Shown one piece after another: positions 41,495-49,972 of a stretch of DNA of 64,000 bases (position 1 is the first letter of the stretch; each line of letters begins with the position of its first letter). The stretch comes from Pseudomonadota bacterium (lineage in GTDB: Bacteria > Pseudomonadota > Alphaproteobacteria > Rhizobiales > Devosiaceae): positions 186,001 to 250,000 of the forward strand of contig JAEWGT010000005.1 of the NCBI GenBank assembly GCA_023388175.1, read 5' to 3'. The notes under the pieces are model-generated. The model searched no databases. It was not told the DNA's origin and worked only from the letters and a program-made list of their open reading frames with translations. Both the position numbers and the translations under genes were made by a program.

Positions 41495-43426
41495 ATGAAC
41501 GGAAATTTCCGCAACTTTGCCATCTGGCTGGTCATTCTCTTTATGCTGATGGGCCTGTTTCAGGTCTTCCAGTCTTCGACGCGCTCTGTTTCCGTCGCGG
41601 AAAAAAGCTATAGCCAGTTCGTGACCGACATCGAGTCCGGGCGCGTGACCAACGTGACCATCACCAATGATGTCGTGTCCGGCCAGCTCAATGACGGCAC
41701 GCGCTTCGAAACCATCATTCCGACCGGCGCCGACCTCATCACCAAGCTCGAAGACGCCAATGTGGGCATCACCGCCCGCGCCCCCGAATCCAGCCCCTTC
41801 TGGTCGATCCTTCTGTCGAGCTGGCTGCCCTTCCTCGTCATCATCGGCGTGTGGTTCTTCTTCATCCGCCAGATGCAGGGCGGCGGTCGCGGCGGCGCCA
41901 TGGGCTTCGGCAAGTCCCGCGCCAAGCTGCTGACCGAGACTCAGGGCAAGATCACTTTCGAGGACGTTGCCGGCGTCGATGAAGCCAAGCAGGACCTCGA
42001 AGAAATCGTCGAATTCCTGCGCGATCCGGGCAAGTTCCAGCGCCTTGGCGGCAAGATCCCGCGCGGCGTGCTGCTGGTTGGTCCCCCGGGTACCGGTAAG
42101 ACGCTGCTCGCGCGCTCGGTTGCCGGCGAAGCCAATGTGCCCTTCTTCACCATTTCCGGTTCCGACTTCGTGGAAATGTTCGTCGGCGTGGGTGCGTCGC
42201 GCGTCCGCGACATGTTCGAACAGGCCAAGAAGAACGCCCCCTGTATCATCTTCATCGACGAAATCGACGCCGTCGGCCGCCAGCGTGGCGCCGGGCTCGG
42301 AGGCGGTAACGACGAACGCGAACAGACCCTCAACCAGCTTCTGGTCGAGATGGACGGTTTTGAGGCCAATGAAGGCATTATCCTCATCGCCGCCACCAAC
42401 CGTCCCGACGTTCTGGATCCTGCCTTGCTGCGTCCCGGCCGCTTCGACCGTCAGGTCGTTGTGCCGAACCCCGATGTTTCCGGCCGCGAAAAAGTGCTCA
42501 AGGTCCATGTCCGCAAGGTGCCGCTGGCGCCCGACGTCGACCTCAAGGTTCTGGCCCGCGGCACGCCCGGTTTCTCCGGTGCGGATCTGATGAACCTCGT
42601 CAACGAGGCCGCTCTCATGGCGGCGCGGCGCAACAAGCGCTTCGTTACCCACCAGGAATTCGAAGACGCCAAGGACAAGATCATGATGGGCGCCGAGCGC
42701 CGCACCATGGCCATGACCGATGACGAAAAGAAACTGACCGCCTATCACGAAGCCGGTCACGCCATCATCGCCCTCAAGGTTGCCGGCATCGATCCGATCC
42801 ATAAGGCCACCATCATCCCGCGCGGCCGTGCGCTGGGCATGGTGATGACCCTGCCGGAAAGCGACAGCTATTCCTTCAGCCGCGAGAAGGCGCTTGCGCG
42901 TCTCACCATGCTGTTCGGCGGCCGCGAAGCCGAGATCATCAAATTCGGCCCCGCCAAGGTCACCTCTGGCGCCTCCGGCGATATCCAGATGGCAACCAGC
43001 CTCGCCCGTTCGATGGTGATGGAATGGGGCATGAGCGAGAAGCTCGGCCGCGTGCGCTACAAGTCCAATGACCAGGAAGTCTTCCTCGGCCATTCCGTGA
43101 CCCAGTCCCAGCACATGTCCGACGACACCGCGCGGATCATCGACCAGGAAGTGCGCAAGCTGATCGAGGACGGCGAGGCCTCTGCCCGCGAAATCCTCAC
43201 CACCTACCACGACCAGTGGGAAGCCATCGCCCAGGCGCTGCTCGAATACGAGACGCTGACGGGGGACGAGCTGCGCGCGCTCATGGACGGCAAGCAGCCG
43301 GTGCGTCCCGACGACAACGGCACTGCCGCGCCCAAGGCCACCAGCGTGCCCTCCGCGGGCAAGGCCGGCAAGAAGCGCCCCGACGCCCCGCCCGAGCCGG
43401 GCATGGAGCCCCAGCCAGAGAGCTGA
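41495..43426 (+). CDS. ftsH: ATP-dependent zinc metalloprotease FtsH
   Basis: FtsH is a membrane-bound AAA+ protease that removes misfolded membrane proteins and regulators such as RpoH. The 643-residue protein has membrane helices at 7-24 and 105-124 around a periplasmic domain. Walker A is G-P-P-G-T-G-K-T (196-203), the arginine-finger region follows near 310-320, and the zinc site is H-E-A-G-H (418-422). ATG 41495 follows GGGACAGG; the frame from 41429 adds residues unlike the family. glmM follows, the usual order in alphaproteobacteria. Confidence 0.97.
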   Translation: MNGNFRNFAIWLVILFMLMGLFQVFQSSTRSVSVAEKSYSQFVTDIESGRVTNVTITNDVVSGQLNDGTRFETIIPTGADLITKLEDANVGITARAPESSPFWSILLSSWLPFLVIIGVWFFFIRQMQGGGRGGAMGFGKSRAKLLTETQGKITFEDVAGVDEAKQDLEEIVEFLRDPGKFQRLGGKIPRGVLLVGPPGTGKTLLARSVAGEANVPFFTISGSDFVEMFVGVGASRVRDMFEQAKKNAPCIIFIDEIDAVGRQRGAGLGGGNDEREQTLNQLLVEMDGFEANEGIILIAATNRPDVLDPALLRPGRFDRQVVVPNPDVSGREKVLKVHVRKVPLAPDVDLKVLARGTPGFSGADLMNLVNEAALMAARRNKRFVTHQEFEDAKDKIMMGAERRTMAMTDDEKKLTAYHEAGHAIIALKVAGIDPIHKATIIPRGRALGMVMTLPESDSYSFSREKALARLTMLFGGREAEIIKFGPAKVTSGASGDIQMATSLARSMVMEWGMSEKLGRVRYKSNDQEVFLGHSVTQSQHMSDDTARIIDQEVRKLIEDGEASAREILTTYHDQWEAIAQALLEYETLTGDELRALMDGKQPVRPDDNGTAAPKATSVPSAGKAGKKRPDAPPEPGMEPQPES

Positions 43427-43446
43427 ACCCTCTAGGGGAAATGATT

Positions 43447-43475
43447 AAGGGTCACCACTGGTGGCCCTTTCTCTT
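43447..43475 (+). terminator. Terminator between ftsH and glmM
   Basis: AAGGGTCACC-ACTG-GTGGCCCTTT forms a stem with one mismatch, followed by CTCTTT. Its strength is uncertain, so some read-through into glmM is likely. Confidence 0.65.
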
Positions 43476-43547
43476 TGGGTTTCGCTCCTTTATTGCGCCG
43501 CATAGTGGTATTGATAAAAGCAAACCAGTGAATCGGGAGGACCGGCA

Positions 43548-44891
43548 ATGGCCCGCAAATATTTCGGCACCGACGGCATTCGCGGCCTGGCCAATGGCGA
43601 CAAGCTGACGCCCGAACTGGCGCTCAAGGTGGGCATGGCCGCCGGAACCAAATTCGTGCGCGGCGACCACCGCAATCGCGTGGTCATCGGCAAGGATACG
43701 CGCCGCTCCGGCTATATGATCGAGCAGGCCCTCACCGCCGGCTTCACGGCCGTGGGCATGGATGTCTATCTGCTCGGCCCGATGCCGACGCCCGCCGTCG
43801 CCATGCTGACCCGCTCGCTGCGCGCCGATCTGGGCGTGATGATCTCGGCGTCGCATAATCCTTATGACGACAACGGCATCAAGCTGTTCCGCCCGGATGG
43901 CTACAAGCTCTCCGACGAGATCGAAGCCGAAATCGAACGGCTGATCGATAGCGACATGACCCGGCATCTCGCGCGGGGCCGCGACATCGGCCGCGCCCAT
44001 CGTGATGAGGAAGCGCGCACCCGCTATATCGAATATGCCAAGCGCACCCTGCCCCGGAATATGGACCTGGCAGGTCTGCGTGTCGTGCTCGATTGCGCCA
44101 ATGGCGCGGCCTACAAGGTTGCTCCCATCGCGCTTTGGGAGTTGGGCGCCGAAGTCTTCACCATCGGCGCCGAGCCCGATGGCTTCAACATCAACCACAA
44201 GGTCGGCTCCACCGCCCCCGAAGCCCTATCGGCCAAGGTCAAGGAAGTGCGCGCCGATATCGGCATTGCGCTCGATGGCGACGCTGACCGCGTCATCATC
44301 ATCGACGAAAAAGGCAATGTGGTCGATGGCGACCAGTTCATGGCCGTGATCGCCGAAAGCTGGATGGAGCGCGACATGCTCACTGGCGGCGGCATCGTGG
44401 CCACGATCATGAGCAATCTGGGCCTTGAACGGCACCTGACCAATCTCGGCCTGACCCTGGAACGCACCCAGGTGGGCGATCGCTATGTGCTGGAGGCAAT
44501 GCGCGACAAAGGCTTCAATGTCGGCGGCGAGCAATCGGGGCACATTATCCTCTCCGATTTCACCACCACCGGCGATGGTCTGGTTGCCGCGCTGCAATTG
44601 CTGGGTGTGCTCAAGCAGAAGGGCGCGCCGATCTCCGAGATCTGCGCCCGCTTTGAAAAGGTGCCGCAGCTGCTGCGCAGCGTGAAGTTCAAATCAGGCA
44701 AGCCGCTGGAGCACAAGCAGGTCATCCAGGCCATCGCCGACGGACAGGCCATGCTCGGCGCCAGCGGGCGCCTGGTCGTGCGCGCCTCCGGCACCGAGCC
44801 GGTCATTCGCGTGATGGGCGAAGCCGACGATGCGGGATTGGTCGAAAAGGTCGTTGGCCAGGTCGAGGCCGCGATCCGCGACGTGGCATAG
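43548..44891 (+). CDS. glmM: Phosphoglucosamine mutase GlmM
   Basis: GlmM turns glucosamine-6-phosphate into the 1-phosphate for peptidoglycan and lipopolysaccharide synthesis. The 447-residue protein has the start K-Y-F-G-T-D-G-I-R-G, the phosphoserine loop I-S-A-S-H-N-P-Y-D-D-N-G, the metal loop D-G-D-A-D-R and the phosphate-binding R-A-S-G-T-E-P-V-I-R. It follows ftsH by 121 bases with GGGAGG before the ATG. Confidence 0.97.
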   Translation: MARKYFGTDGIRGLANGDKLTPELALKVGMAAGTKFVRGDHRNRVVIGKDTRRSGYMIEQALTAGFTAVGMDVYLLGPMPTPAVAMLTRSLRADLGVMISASHNPYDDNGIKLFRPDGYKLSDEIEAEIERLIDSDMTRHLARGRDIGRAHRDEEARTRYIEYAKRTLPRNMDLAGLRVVLDCANGAAYKVAPIALWELGAEVFTIGAEPDGFNINHKVGSTAPEALSAKVKEVRADIGIALDGDADRVIIIDEKGNVVDGDQFMAVIAESWMERDMLTGGGIVATIMSNLGLERHLTNLGLTLERTQVGDRYVLEAMRDKGFNVGGEQSGHIILSDFTTTGDGLVAALQLLGVLKQKGAPISEICARFEKVPQLLRSVKFKSGKPLEHKQVIQAIADGQAMLGASGRLVVRASGTEPVIRVMGEADDAGLVEKVVGQVEAAIRDVA

Positions 44892-45170
44892 GCGCCAGCG
44901 CTGCGCGCTTTAGCCGGACACTGCTTGTGAGCTTGGACACGGCCCGGGTTTCCCGGCCGGAAAGTGCGCGTTTCAACCTGTGAGCTGCTGTTGACCAGAT
45001 CGCAGCGTCCCGGCACGTCACGCGCCAAATCCTTAACCAGTAATACCTTGGTAACTATTATGGCTCACGCCCAGTTATGGTTAAATCTTTAGGTTAAACC
45101 GCCTTTAAGAAATTTCCTGGATACTGCCATGAAATCGACTGGTTTCGTGGCAACCCAAGGAATTACTTTA

Positions 45171-45899
45171 ATGCGCAAGCTCACTCTGGCGGTATTGGCG
45201 GCAGGAGCCGCTTTCGTCGGACCGGCCCTCGCCGCCGACATGCCCTTCTACCCGCCCATCATCGAAATCCCTGATGTGGATTACGGCTATACCGGCTCGT
45301 TCTACCTGCGCGGCAGCGCCGGCCTGAACGCCATGTGGGCAAAGCGCGTCAATCACCCGACCGCCACTCCGTCAACCTTCGACGTCGATGGCTTCGGCTA
45401 TGGCTATTCCTATGGCGTCGGCGCCGGCTTCGAGACGGGCACCGGCCTGCGTTTCGACGTGACCGCCGACCGCCTGCACAATGACGGCATGAGCATCACC
45501 GTGCCGGGCGGCACCGGTCTCGCCGCCGGTCAGCACACACTGAGCCTGCGCTCCACGGTCGTGCTTGCCAATGCCTACTATGATGTCGGCTTCGGCGACG
45601 GCTATTCCGCTGCCGGCGGACCCTTCGGCTATATCGGCGCGGGCGCCGGCATCGCCTTCAATGACATGGTGTCCAATCCTCCGGCCGGCAACCCTGCCGA
45701 TACCTGGGGCAAGAACGCCAGCTTCGCTGCGGCCGGCATGGCAGGCCTGGGCTATGATTTCGGCCAGGTTGTCGCCGATGTCGGCTATCGCGCGCTCTAT
45801 ATCAACCGCATCGAAAATAACGCGACGCTCCATCCCTATTCGATCGACAACAACTGGGTCCACGAAGTGCGCGGCACGGTGCGCTACCGCTTCAACTGA
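45171..45899 (+). CDS. Outer-membrane beta-barrel protein (Omp25-like)
   Basis: This 242-residue protein has a signal peptide (L-A-V-L-A-A-G-A-A-F-V-G, cleavage after A-L-A-A). Alternating aromatic strands form an eight-stranded barrel (G-S-F-Y-L-R-G-S-A-G, Y-G-Y-S-Y-G-V-G-A-G-F, V-R-G-T-V-R-Y-R-F-N at the end). It resembles rhizobial and Brucella Omp25/Omp31 surface proteins. ATG 45171 follows AAGGA. The 279-base leader holds several GGTTAAA copies. Confidence 0.83.
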   Translation: MRKLTLAVLAAGAAFVGPALAADMPFYPPIIEIPDVDYGYTGSFYLRGSAGLNAMWAKRVNHPTATPSTFDVDGFGYGYSYGVGAGFETGTGLRFDVTADRLHNDGMSITVPGGTGLAAGQHTLSLRSTVVLANAYYDVGFGDGYSAAGGPFGYIGAGAGIAFNDMVSNPPAGNPADTWGKNASFAAAGMAGLGYDFGQVVADVGYRALYINRIENNATLHPYSIDNNWVHEVRGTVRYRFN

Positions 45900-45939
45900 T
45901 CGGTCCTGGCGGAAAGCCACATCCGCTCTGGCAGGAATA

Positions 45940-45976
45940 AAGGCCGGTGTCTTGACGACACCGGCCTTCTGCTTTC
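45940..45976 (+). terminator. Terminator after the outer-membrane protein gene
   Basis: AAGGCCGGTGTC and GACACCGGCCTT form a perfect 12-pair stem around a short loop, followed by CTGCTTT. Confidence 0.88.
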
Positions 45977-46066
45977 ATTCGATGGCCATTGACGACCAAA
46001 CAGCATGCATGCTCAGAAATTGCGGGAGTGCCGGAGGCGGGGCCGAAACAGCGGCGCCGGACCGGC

Positions 46067-47404
46067 TCAGGCAGCCTTGCGTGTCAGCCGCTGCTCGAAA
46101 TCGGCCAGCGGCATCGGGCGGCCGAAATAGAAGCCCTGGAATTCCTCGCAGCCGCCATCGCGCAGGACGGCGAATTGCTCGGGCGTTTCCACGCCCTCGG
46201 CCAGCACCGCAAGATCGAGATCGCGGCCCAGTTGGATAATGCTGCGGGCCAGCGATGCACTGCGCTCGTTCTCGGTCACCTCCTGCACGAAGGAGCGATC
46301 AATCTTGAGCTGGGTCAATGGCAGCCGCCGGATATAGCCTAGCGAGGAATAGCCGGTGCCGAAATCATCGAGCGCCATTCCCAAGCCGATACCGCGCAGG
46401 ATCTGCATCTTGGCCGCCACCAGATCGATATTGTCCACCATGACGCTCTCGGTGATTTCCAGCTTCATCAAAGCCGGGTCGATCTCGAACCGCTCGATCA
46501 TGCGCATGACCAATTGCTCGAAATTCTCATCGAGGAACTGGCTGGCGCTGACATTGACCGACAATGTCATTCTGGCCAGTTCAGGGTCGCGGCTCCAGTC
46601 CGCCAATGTCCGGCAGGCATTTTCCAGCACCCATTGTCCAATCAGCCCCATCACGCCGGCTTCCTCCGCCTGCGGAATGAACTCACCCGGCGAGACGTAA
46701 CCGCGCCGTGGATGCTTCCAGCGCAATAAGGTTTCCGCCCCGATGATCCCCCCGCTCCGGTCCACCTGCGGTTGATAGAACAATTCAAATTGCCGGTTCC
46801 ACAAGGCGGCTTTCAGCTCCTGCCCCTTGCGGTCTGGCCGCTCGAGCTCCACCTGCAACGCGTGGACGCAGGCAATGAGCATGGCAGTGGCCATGGCGGC
46901 ATTCATCCAGGAACCGTAGAGACGAACCGAGTCTGGAATGGGCCGGGCAAACGGCAGGCTGTAGGTGGTTGACGCAAAGACGACGAAGGCCACGATGGAC
47001 AGGCCCACAAGCGCCAATTGAGCGCGCGAATGCTGACGCTTGAAATTGAGATAGCCCAGTAATGCCAGTACCAGGAAGAAGATGTGGGACACGCGCGGCG
47101 CGGCGGCGCTGGGAATATCGAAGACCAGACAAAGCGAACCAACGAAAACCAGAAAGGCCAATTGGGTCAGCAGCAGCGCCGTCGCCAATCGGCCGCCACG
47201 GGCCAGCCCCCACCCCAAAAGTGCAATTCCGGCCAGAAGGAATTCACACGCGGCCAGAAACACATGGCCTTGCAAGGTGAAGAACCCGCCCCAGAACAGG
47301 CTAAGACCAAAAACGGCAAGGGCGACCCACTTATAGGCGAGAACGAACCGCCCCGAATATTGGGCATTGTCGCGCTTCAATTTGGCGGCATTGGCTTCTG
47401 CCAC
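46067..47404 (-). CDS. Membrane EAL-domain cyclic-di-GMP phosphodiesterase
   Basis: This 445-residue protein has about six membrane helices (residues 20-195) and a C-terminal EAL domain. The signature stretch is G-A-E-T-L-L-R-W, so EAL itself reads E-T-L. The rest of the active site looks whole: N-V-S-A-S-Q-F, E-I-T-E-S, D-D-F-G-T-G-Y-S-S, K-I-D-R-S-F-V and A-E-G-V-E-T. It probably degrades cyclic-di-GMP and so favours motility. There is no GGDEF domain. Confidence 0.87.
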   Translation of the reverse strand: MAEANAAKLKRDNAQYSGRFVLAYKWVALAVFGLSLFWGGFFTLQGHVFLAACEFLLAGIALLGWGLARGGRLATALLLTQLAFLVFVGSLCLVFDIPSAAAPRVSHIFFLVLALLGYLNFKRQHSRAQLALVGLSIVAFVVFASTTYSLPFARPIPDSVRLYGSWMNAAMATAMLIACVHALQVELERPDRKGQELKAALWNRQFELFYQPQVDRSGGIIGAETLLRWKHPRRGYVSPGEFIPQAEEAGVMGLIGQWVLENACRTLADWSRDPELARMTLSVNVSASQFLDENFEQLVMRMIERFEIDPALMKLEITESVMVDNIDLVAAKMQILRGIGLGMALDDFGTGYSSLGYIRRLPLTQLKIDRSFVQEVTENERSASLARSIIQLGRDLDLAVLAEGVETPEQFAVLRDGGCEEFQGFYFGRPMPLADFEQRLTRKAA

Positions 47405-47517
47405 GCAGCGTCCTCGCTTTATCCGCTGTCACTTCTGTAACAACACGTCATCCGTCTCATCTTGCCAATGAAAATAATGTCCGTCGCTTAATATAAGGTG
47501 TCGCCCGAAATGGCCGG

Positions 47518-48243
47518 TCAGGCCCGAATGGCGCCGCCTGTGGCCAGGGCGACCTGAGCGAGATAATCGGCAACCTGCTGCGGACCGCGTGCCTTGGCAG
47601 CAATATCAAGTCGCAGATCAGCCACGATTTCAGCCGGCCTGCCGCCCAGCACGATCACACGATCGGCGAGCCTGGCGGCATCGTCGGGCTCATGGGTCGC
47701 CAGCAGGACGCTTGTGTCGTGCCGTTCGATCAGCCCGGCCAGCAGCGTCTGCATCTCGCCGGCCAGCATTCTGTCCAGCGACACGAAAGGCTCATCGAGC
47801 AAAAGCAGCCCCGGGTTACTCACGAGGGCCCGCGCCAGAGCCACGCGCCGCTGCATCCCGCCCGACAATTGCGCCGGAAAATCATTGCCCCGCCCGGCCA
47901 GACCCATATCGGCCAGCAGCGCCTCCGCCTGTCGGATCGCCATGGCAGGGTCGGCGAGCCGTATATTGTCCAGCGCCGTAAGCCAGGGCAGCAATCTGGG
48001 ATCCTGAAACACAAAGCCTGCCATTGGCGCGTCTGGCGCGTTCACGCCGCCCACCCGGATCGTGCCGGAAAAATCGCGGTCAATGCCGGCAATCATCCGC
48101 AACAGGCTGGATTTACCGATCCCCGATGGCCCCATCAGCGCCACAACGCTGCCCGGCGCGATGTCCAGCCTGAAATCGGCAAAGAGCAGCGCGCCGGCGC
48201 CAAACTGCTTTTCAGCGATGGCAATGCTCAGGCCCGGCGCCAT
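47518..48243 (-). CDS. ABC transporter ATP-binding protein
   Basis: This 241-residue ATPase has Walker A G-P-S-G-I-G-K-S-S, signature L-S-G-G-M-Q-R-R-V and Walker B L-L-L-L-D-E-P-F. It is of the SsuB/TauB/nitrate-type importer branch. Its start overlaps the permease gene by 16 bases, so the import operon reads binding protein, permease, ATPase. Confidence 0.9.
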   Translation of the reverse strand: MAPGLSIAIAEKQFGAGALLFADFRLDIAPGSVVALMGPSGIGKSSLLRMIAGIDRDFSGTIRVGGVNAPDAPMAGFVFQDPRLLPWLTALDNIRLADPAMAIRQAEALLADMGLAGRGNDFPAQLSGGMQRRVALARALVSNPGLLLLDEPFVSLDRMLAGEMQTLLAGLIERHDTSVLLATHEPDDAARLADRVIVLGGRPAEIVADLRLDIAAKARGPQQVADYLAQVALATGGAIRA

Positions 48244-48926
48244 GCAAGTGCCCTCCGCTCCAGGACCCGCAATACCCCATATTCAAGCGCCAGCACCACC
48301 ACAATGAAGCTCGTCGTATAGGCGAGAATGGCAGTGACATCGAAGAACTGGAAAAACACGCTCACCCGATAGCCCACGCCGCCATCGCTTCCCAACACCT
48401 CGAACACCAATACGATCTTCCAGATCAGCGACAGGCCGGTGCGGGCCGATGCAAGCACGAAGGGCAGCAATTGCGGCCAGTAAATCTGCGTCATCCGCCG
48501 CCGGAAATCGAGCCGCAAGGCCGCTGCCAGTTCCTCATATTCAGCCGAGAAACTGCGCACCCCCTCGCGGATGGTTACAATGACCAGCGGCGCCTTGTTG
48601 ACCACCACCGCGGCGATCAGTGCCGTCTCCGTCAGGCCCAGCCAGATATAGAATATGATGGCCACGACAATGGCCGGCAGATTGAGCCCGACAACAAGCC
48701 AGCCCGAGAACAGCCGGTCCGCCCAGGCCTGCCGCCCCAGCGCGATGCCCAGGCCGGTTCCGATCACCATGGCGATGCAGAAAGCGGCCATGGCGCGCAT
48801 GAGCGTCCTGCCCAGATCGGCAAGCAGCGGCCCATCGAAGGCCATGGCAATCATCGCCTCGCCGACGGCGAGCGGCGTTGGAAACAGGCGATGCGCCACG
48901 ATCATCGCCAGACCCTGCCAGAGCAC
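48228..48926 (-). CDS. ABC transporter permease (SsuC/TauC type)
   Basis: This permease has five to six membrane helices and the BPD_transp_1 coupling loop (E-E-L-A-A-A-L-R-L-D-F-R-R). GTG 48926 is the first standard start codon in the frame, but it cuts into the first helix. The frame is open for about 20 further codons toward the binding-protein stop, without ATG, GTG or TTG. Either the start is unusual or the first helix is short; a sequence error is also possible. Confidence 0.83.
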   Translation of the reverse strand: MLWQGLAMIVAHRLFPTPLAVGEAMIAMAFDGPLLADLGRTLMRAMAAFCIAMVIGTGLGIALGRQAWADRLFSGWLVVGLNLPAIVVAIIFYIWLGLTETALIAAVVVNKAPLVIVTIREGVRSFSAEYEELAAALRLDFRRRMTQIYWPQLLPFVLASARTGLSLIWKIVLVFEVLGSDGGVGYRVSVFFQFFDVTAILAYTTSFIVVVLALEYGVLRVLERRALAWRRA

Positions 48927-48988
48927 AAGCAGGAGCGGCAGGGAGGCTATTTCCCAGCCGACGCCGCTTCGTCCCTGCCGCGCAACGC

Positions 48989-49963
48989 CTATTTTCTATA
49001 TCCTTCCCAGAAGGTGCCGGGCGCCAAAGCCGTTTGATCGCCCACCACATCGGCGCCACCAAATTCAGCCAACAGGCCAAAGGCCAGTTCGGCCATAAGC
49101 GTATCGTCCGGGTCATAACCCGCGACGATCCCGGCCCTGTAGCCATCGCGCAATTGCACGAACAGCGCCGCATCGTCTGCCGCACCCATAACCCCGGCCA
49201 GGCCATCCCACACCGCGTCATCGCTCAGCAATATCGCCTTGGCCTCGAATGAAGCATCGAGAAACCGCGTGAGACTTTCCTGCCGCTCAACCCCCAGGGA
49301 CTCGCTGAAGGTCCATCCCAGCAATGGCGGCGCCTCCGGCAGGCCAAGCCCCTGAAACATCTCGCGCACCGAAATCACTTCGCGCCCGCCGGCGGCCTTG
49401 GCCCGGGCATTCCAATGCCAGAAATTAAGACCGGCCCCGACACCGCCTGAAGCGAGCAATTCATTGATCAGCGGCGGCGCACCGAATCGGGCTTCGGCAT
49501 CGGCGGTCAGGACCTGATCCGTCAGCGCAGCATAATAGGCCTGCAAGACCACCCAGCTCTTGTCCACCGGCCCGCCGGCAATGCCGATAATCGTGCTGGC
49601 CAGATCCTCGACGGTCTGAATGGCGCTGTCGGCCGGCACAACCAGCCCGCCCACCGCCAGCGAATGCGGAACCATGGTGAAGTCACTGCCTTGATGGCGC
49701 TGCGCCGAAACCCAGGTGAAGTCGGATAGGATCACGTCGACCGCCCCGGCCTGCAAGGCAATCTGCCCCGCGCGGCTATCGGCCAGCGGCCTGATCTCCA
49801 GCGCCACGCCATGCTTTTCATCGAGGCCCAGACTGCGGATGGCCTCGATTTCCCAGAGCGCGGTGCCGCTTTCCTGCAGGCCGAGCACCAGACTGTCCTG
49901 GGCGGAAACGGCAAAAGCCGACCCGCCCAGCAGGAGGCCTGCGGCAACAATGCGTTTCAACAT
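48989..49963 (-). CDS. ABC transporter substrate-binding protein
   Basis: This 324-residue periplasmic protein has a signal peptide (A-A-G-L-L-L-G-G-S-A-F-A-V-S-A) and the NMT1/SsuA-like fold: L-G-L-Q-E-S-G-T-A-L-W-E, A-G-A-V-D-V-I-L-S-D and N-F-W-H-W-N-A-R. The ligand is unknown; sulfonate, nitrate and pyrimidine importers share this fold. It starts the import operon, 10 bases after the PQQ-type dehydrogenase-like gene, so all four may be co-transcribed. Confidence 0.85.
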   Translation of the reverse strand: MLKRIVAAGLLLGGSAFAVSAQDSLVLGLQESGTALWEIEAIRSLGLDEKHGVALEIRPLADSRAGQIALQAGAVDVILSDFTWVSAQRHQGSDFTMVPHSLAVGGLVVPADSAIQTVEDLASTIIGIAGGPVDKSWVVLQAYYAALTDQVLTADAEARFGAPPLINELLASGGVGAGLNFWHWNARAKAAGGREVISVREMFQGLGLPEAPPLLGWTFSESLGVERQESLTRFLDASFEAKAILLSDDAVWDGLAGVMGAADDAALFVQLRDGYRAGIVAGYDPDDTLMAELAFGLLAEFGGADVVGDQTALAPGTFWEGYRK

Positions 49964-49972
49964 CAGTCGCCC

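Noticed and set aside
41450..43210. 586-codon minus-strand open frame
   Set aside because: It is antisense to ftsH, with a His/Gly/Asp-rich composition typical of shadow frames.
45050..45110. GGTTAAA copies before the outer-membrane gene as CtrA boxes
   Set aside because: The spacing (nine bases between TTAA halves) does not fit the known motif.
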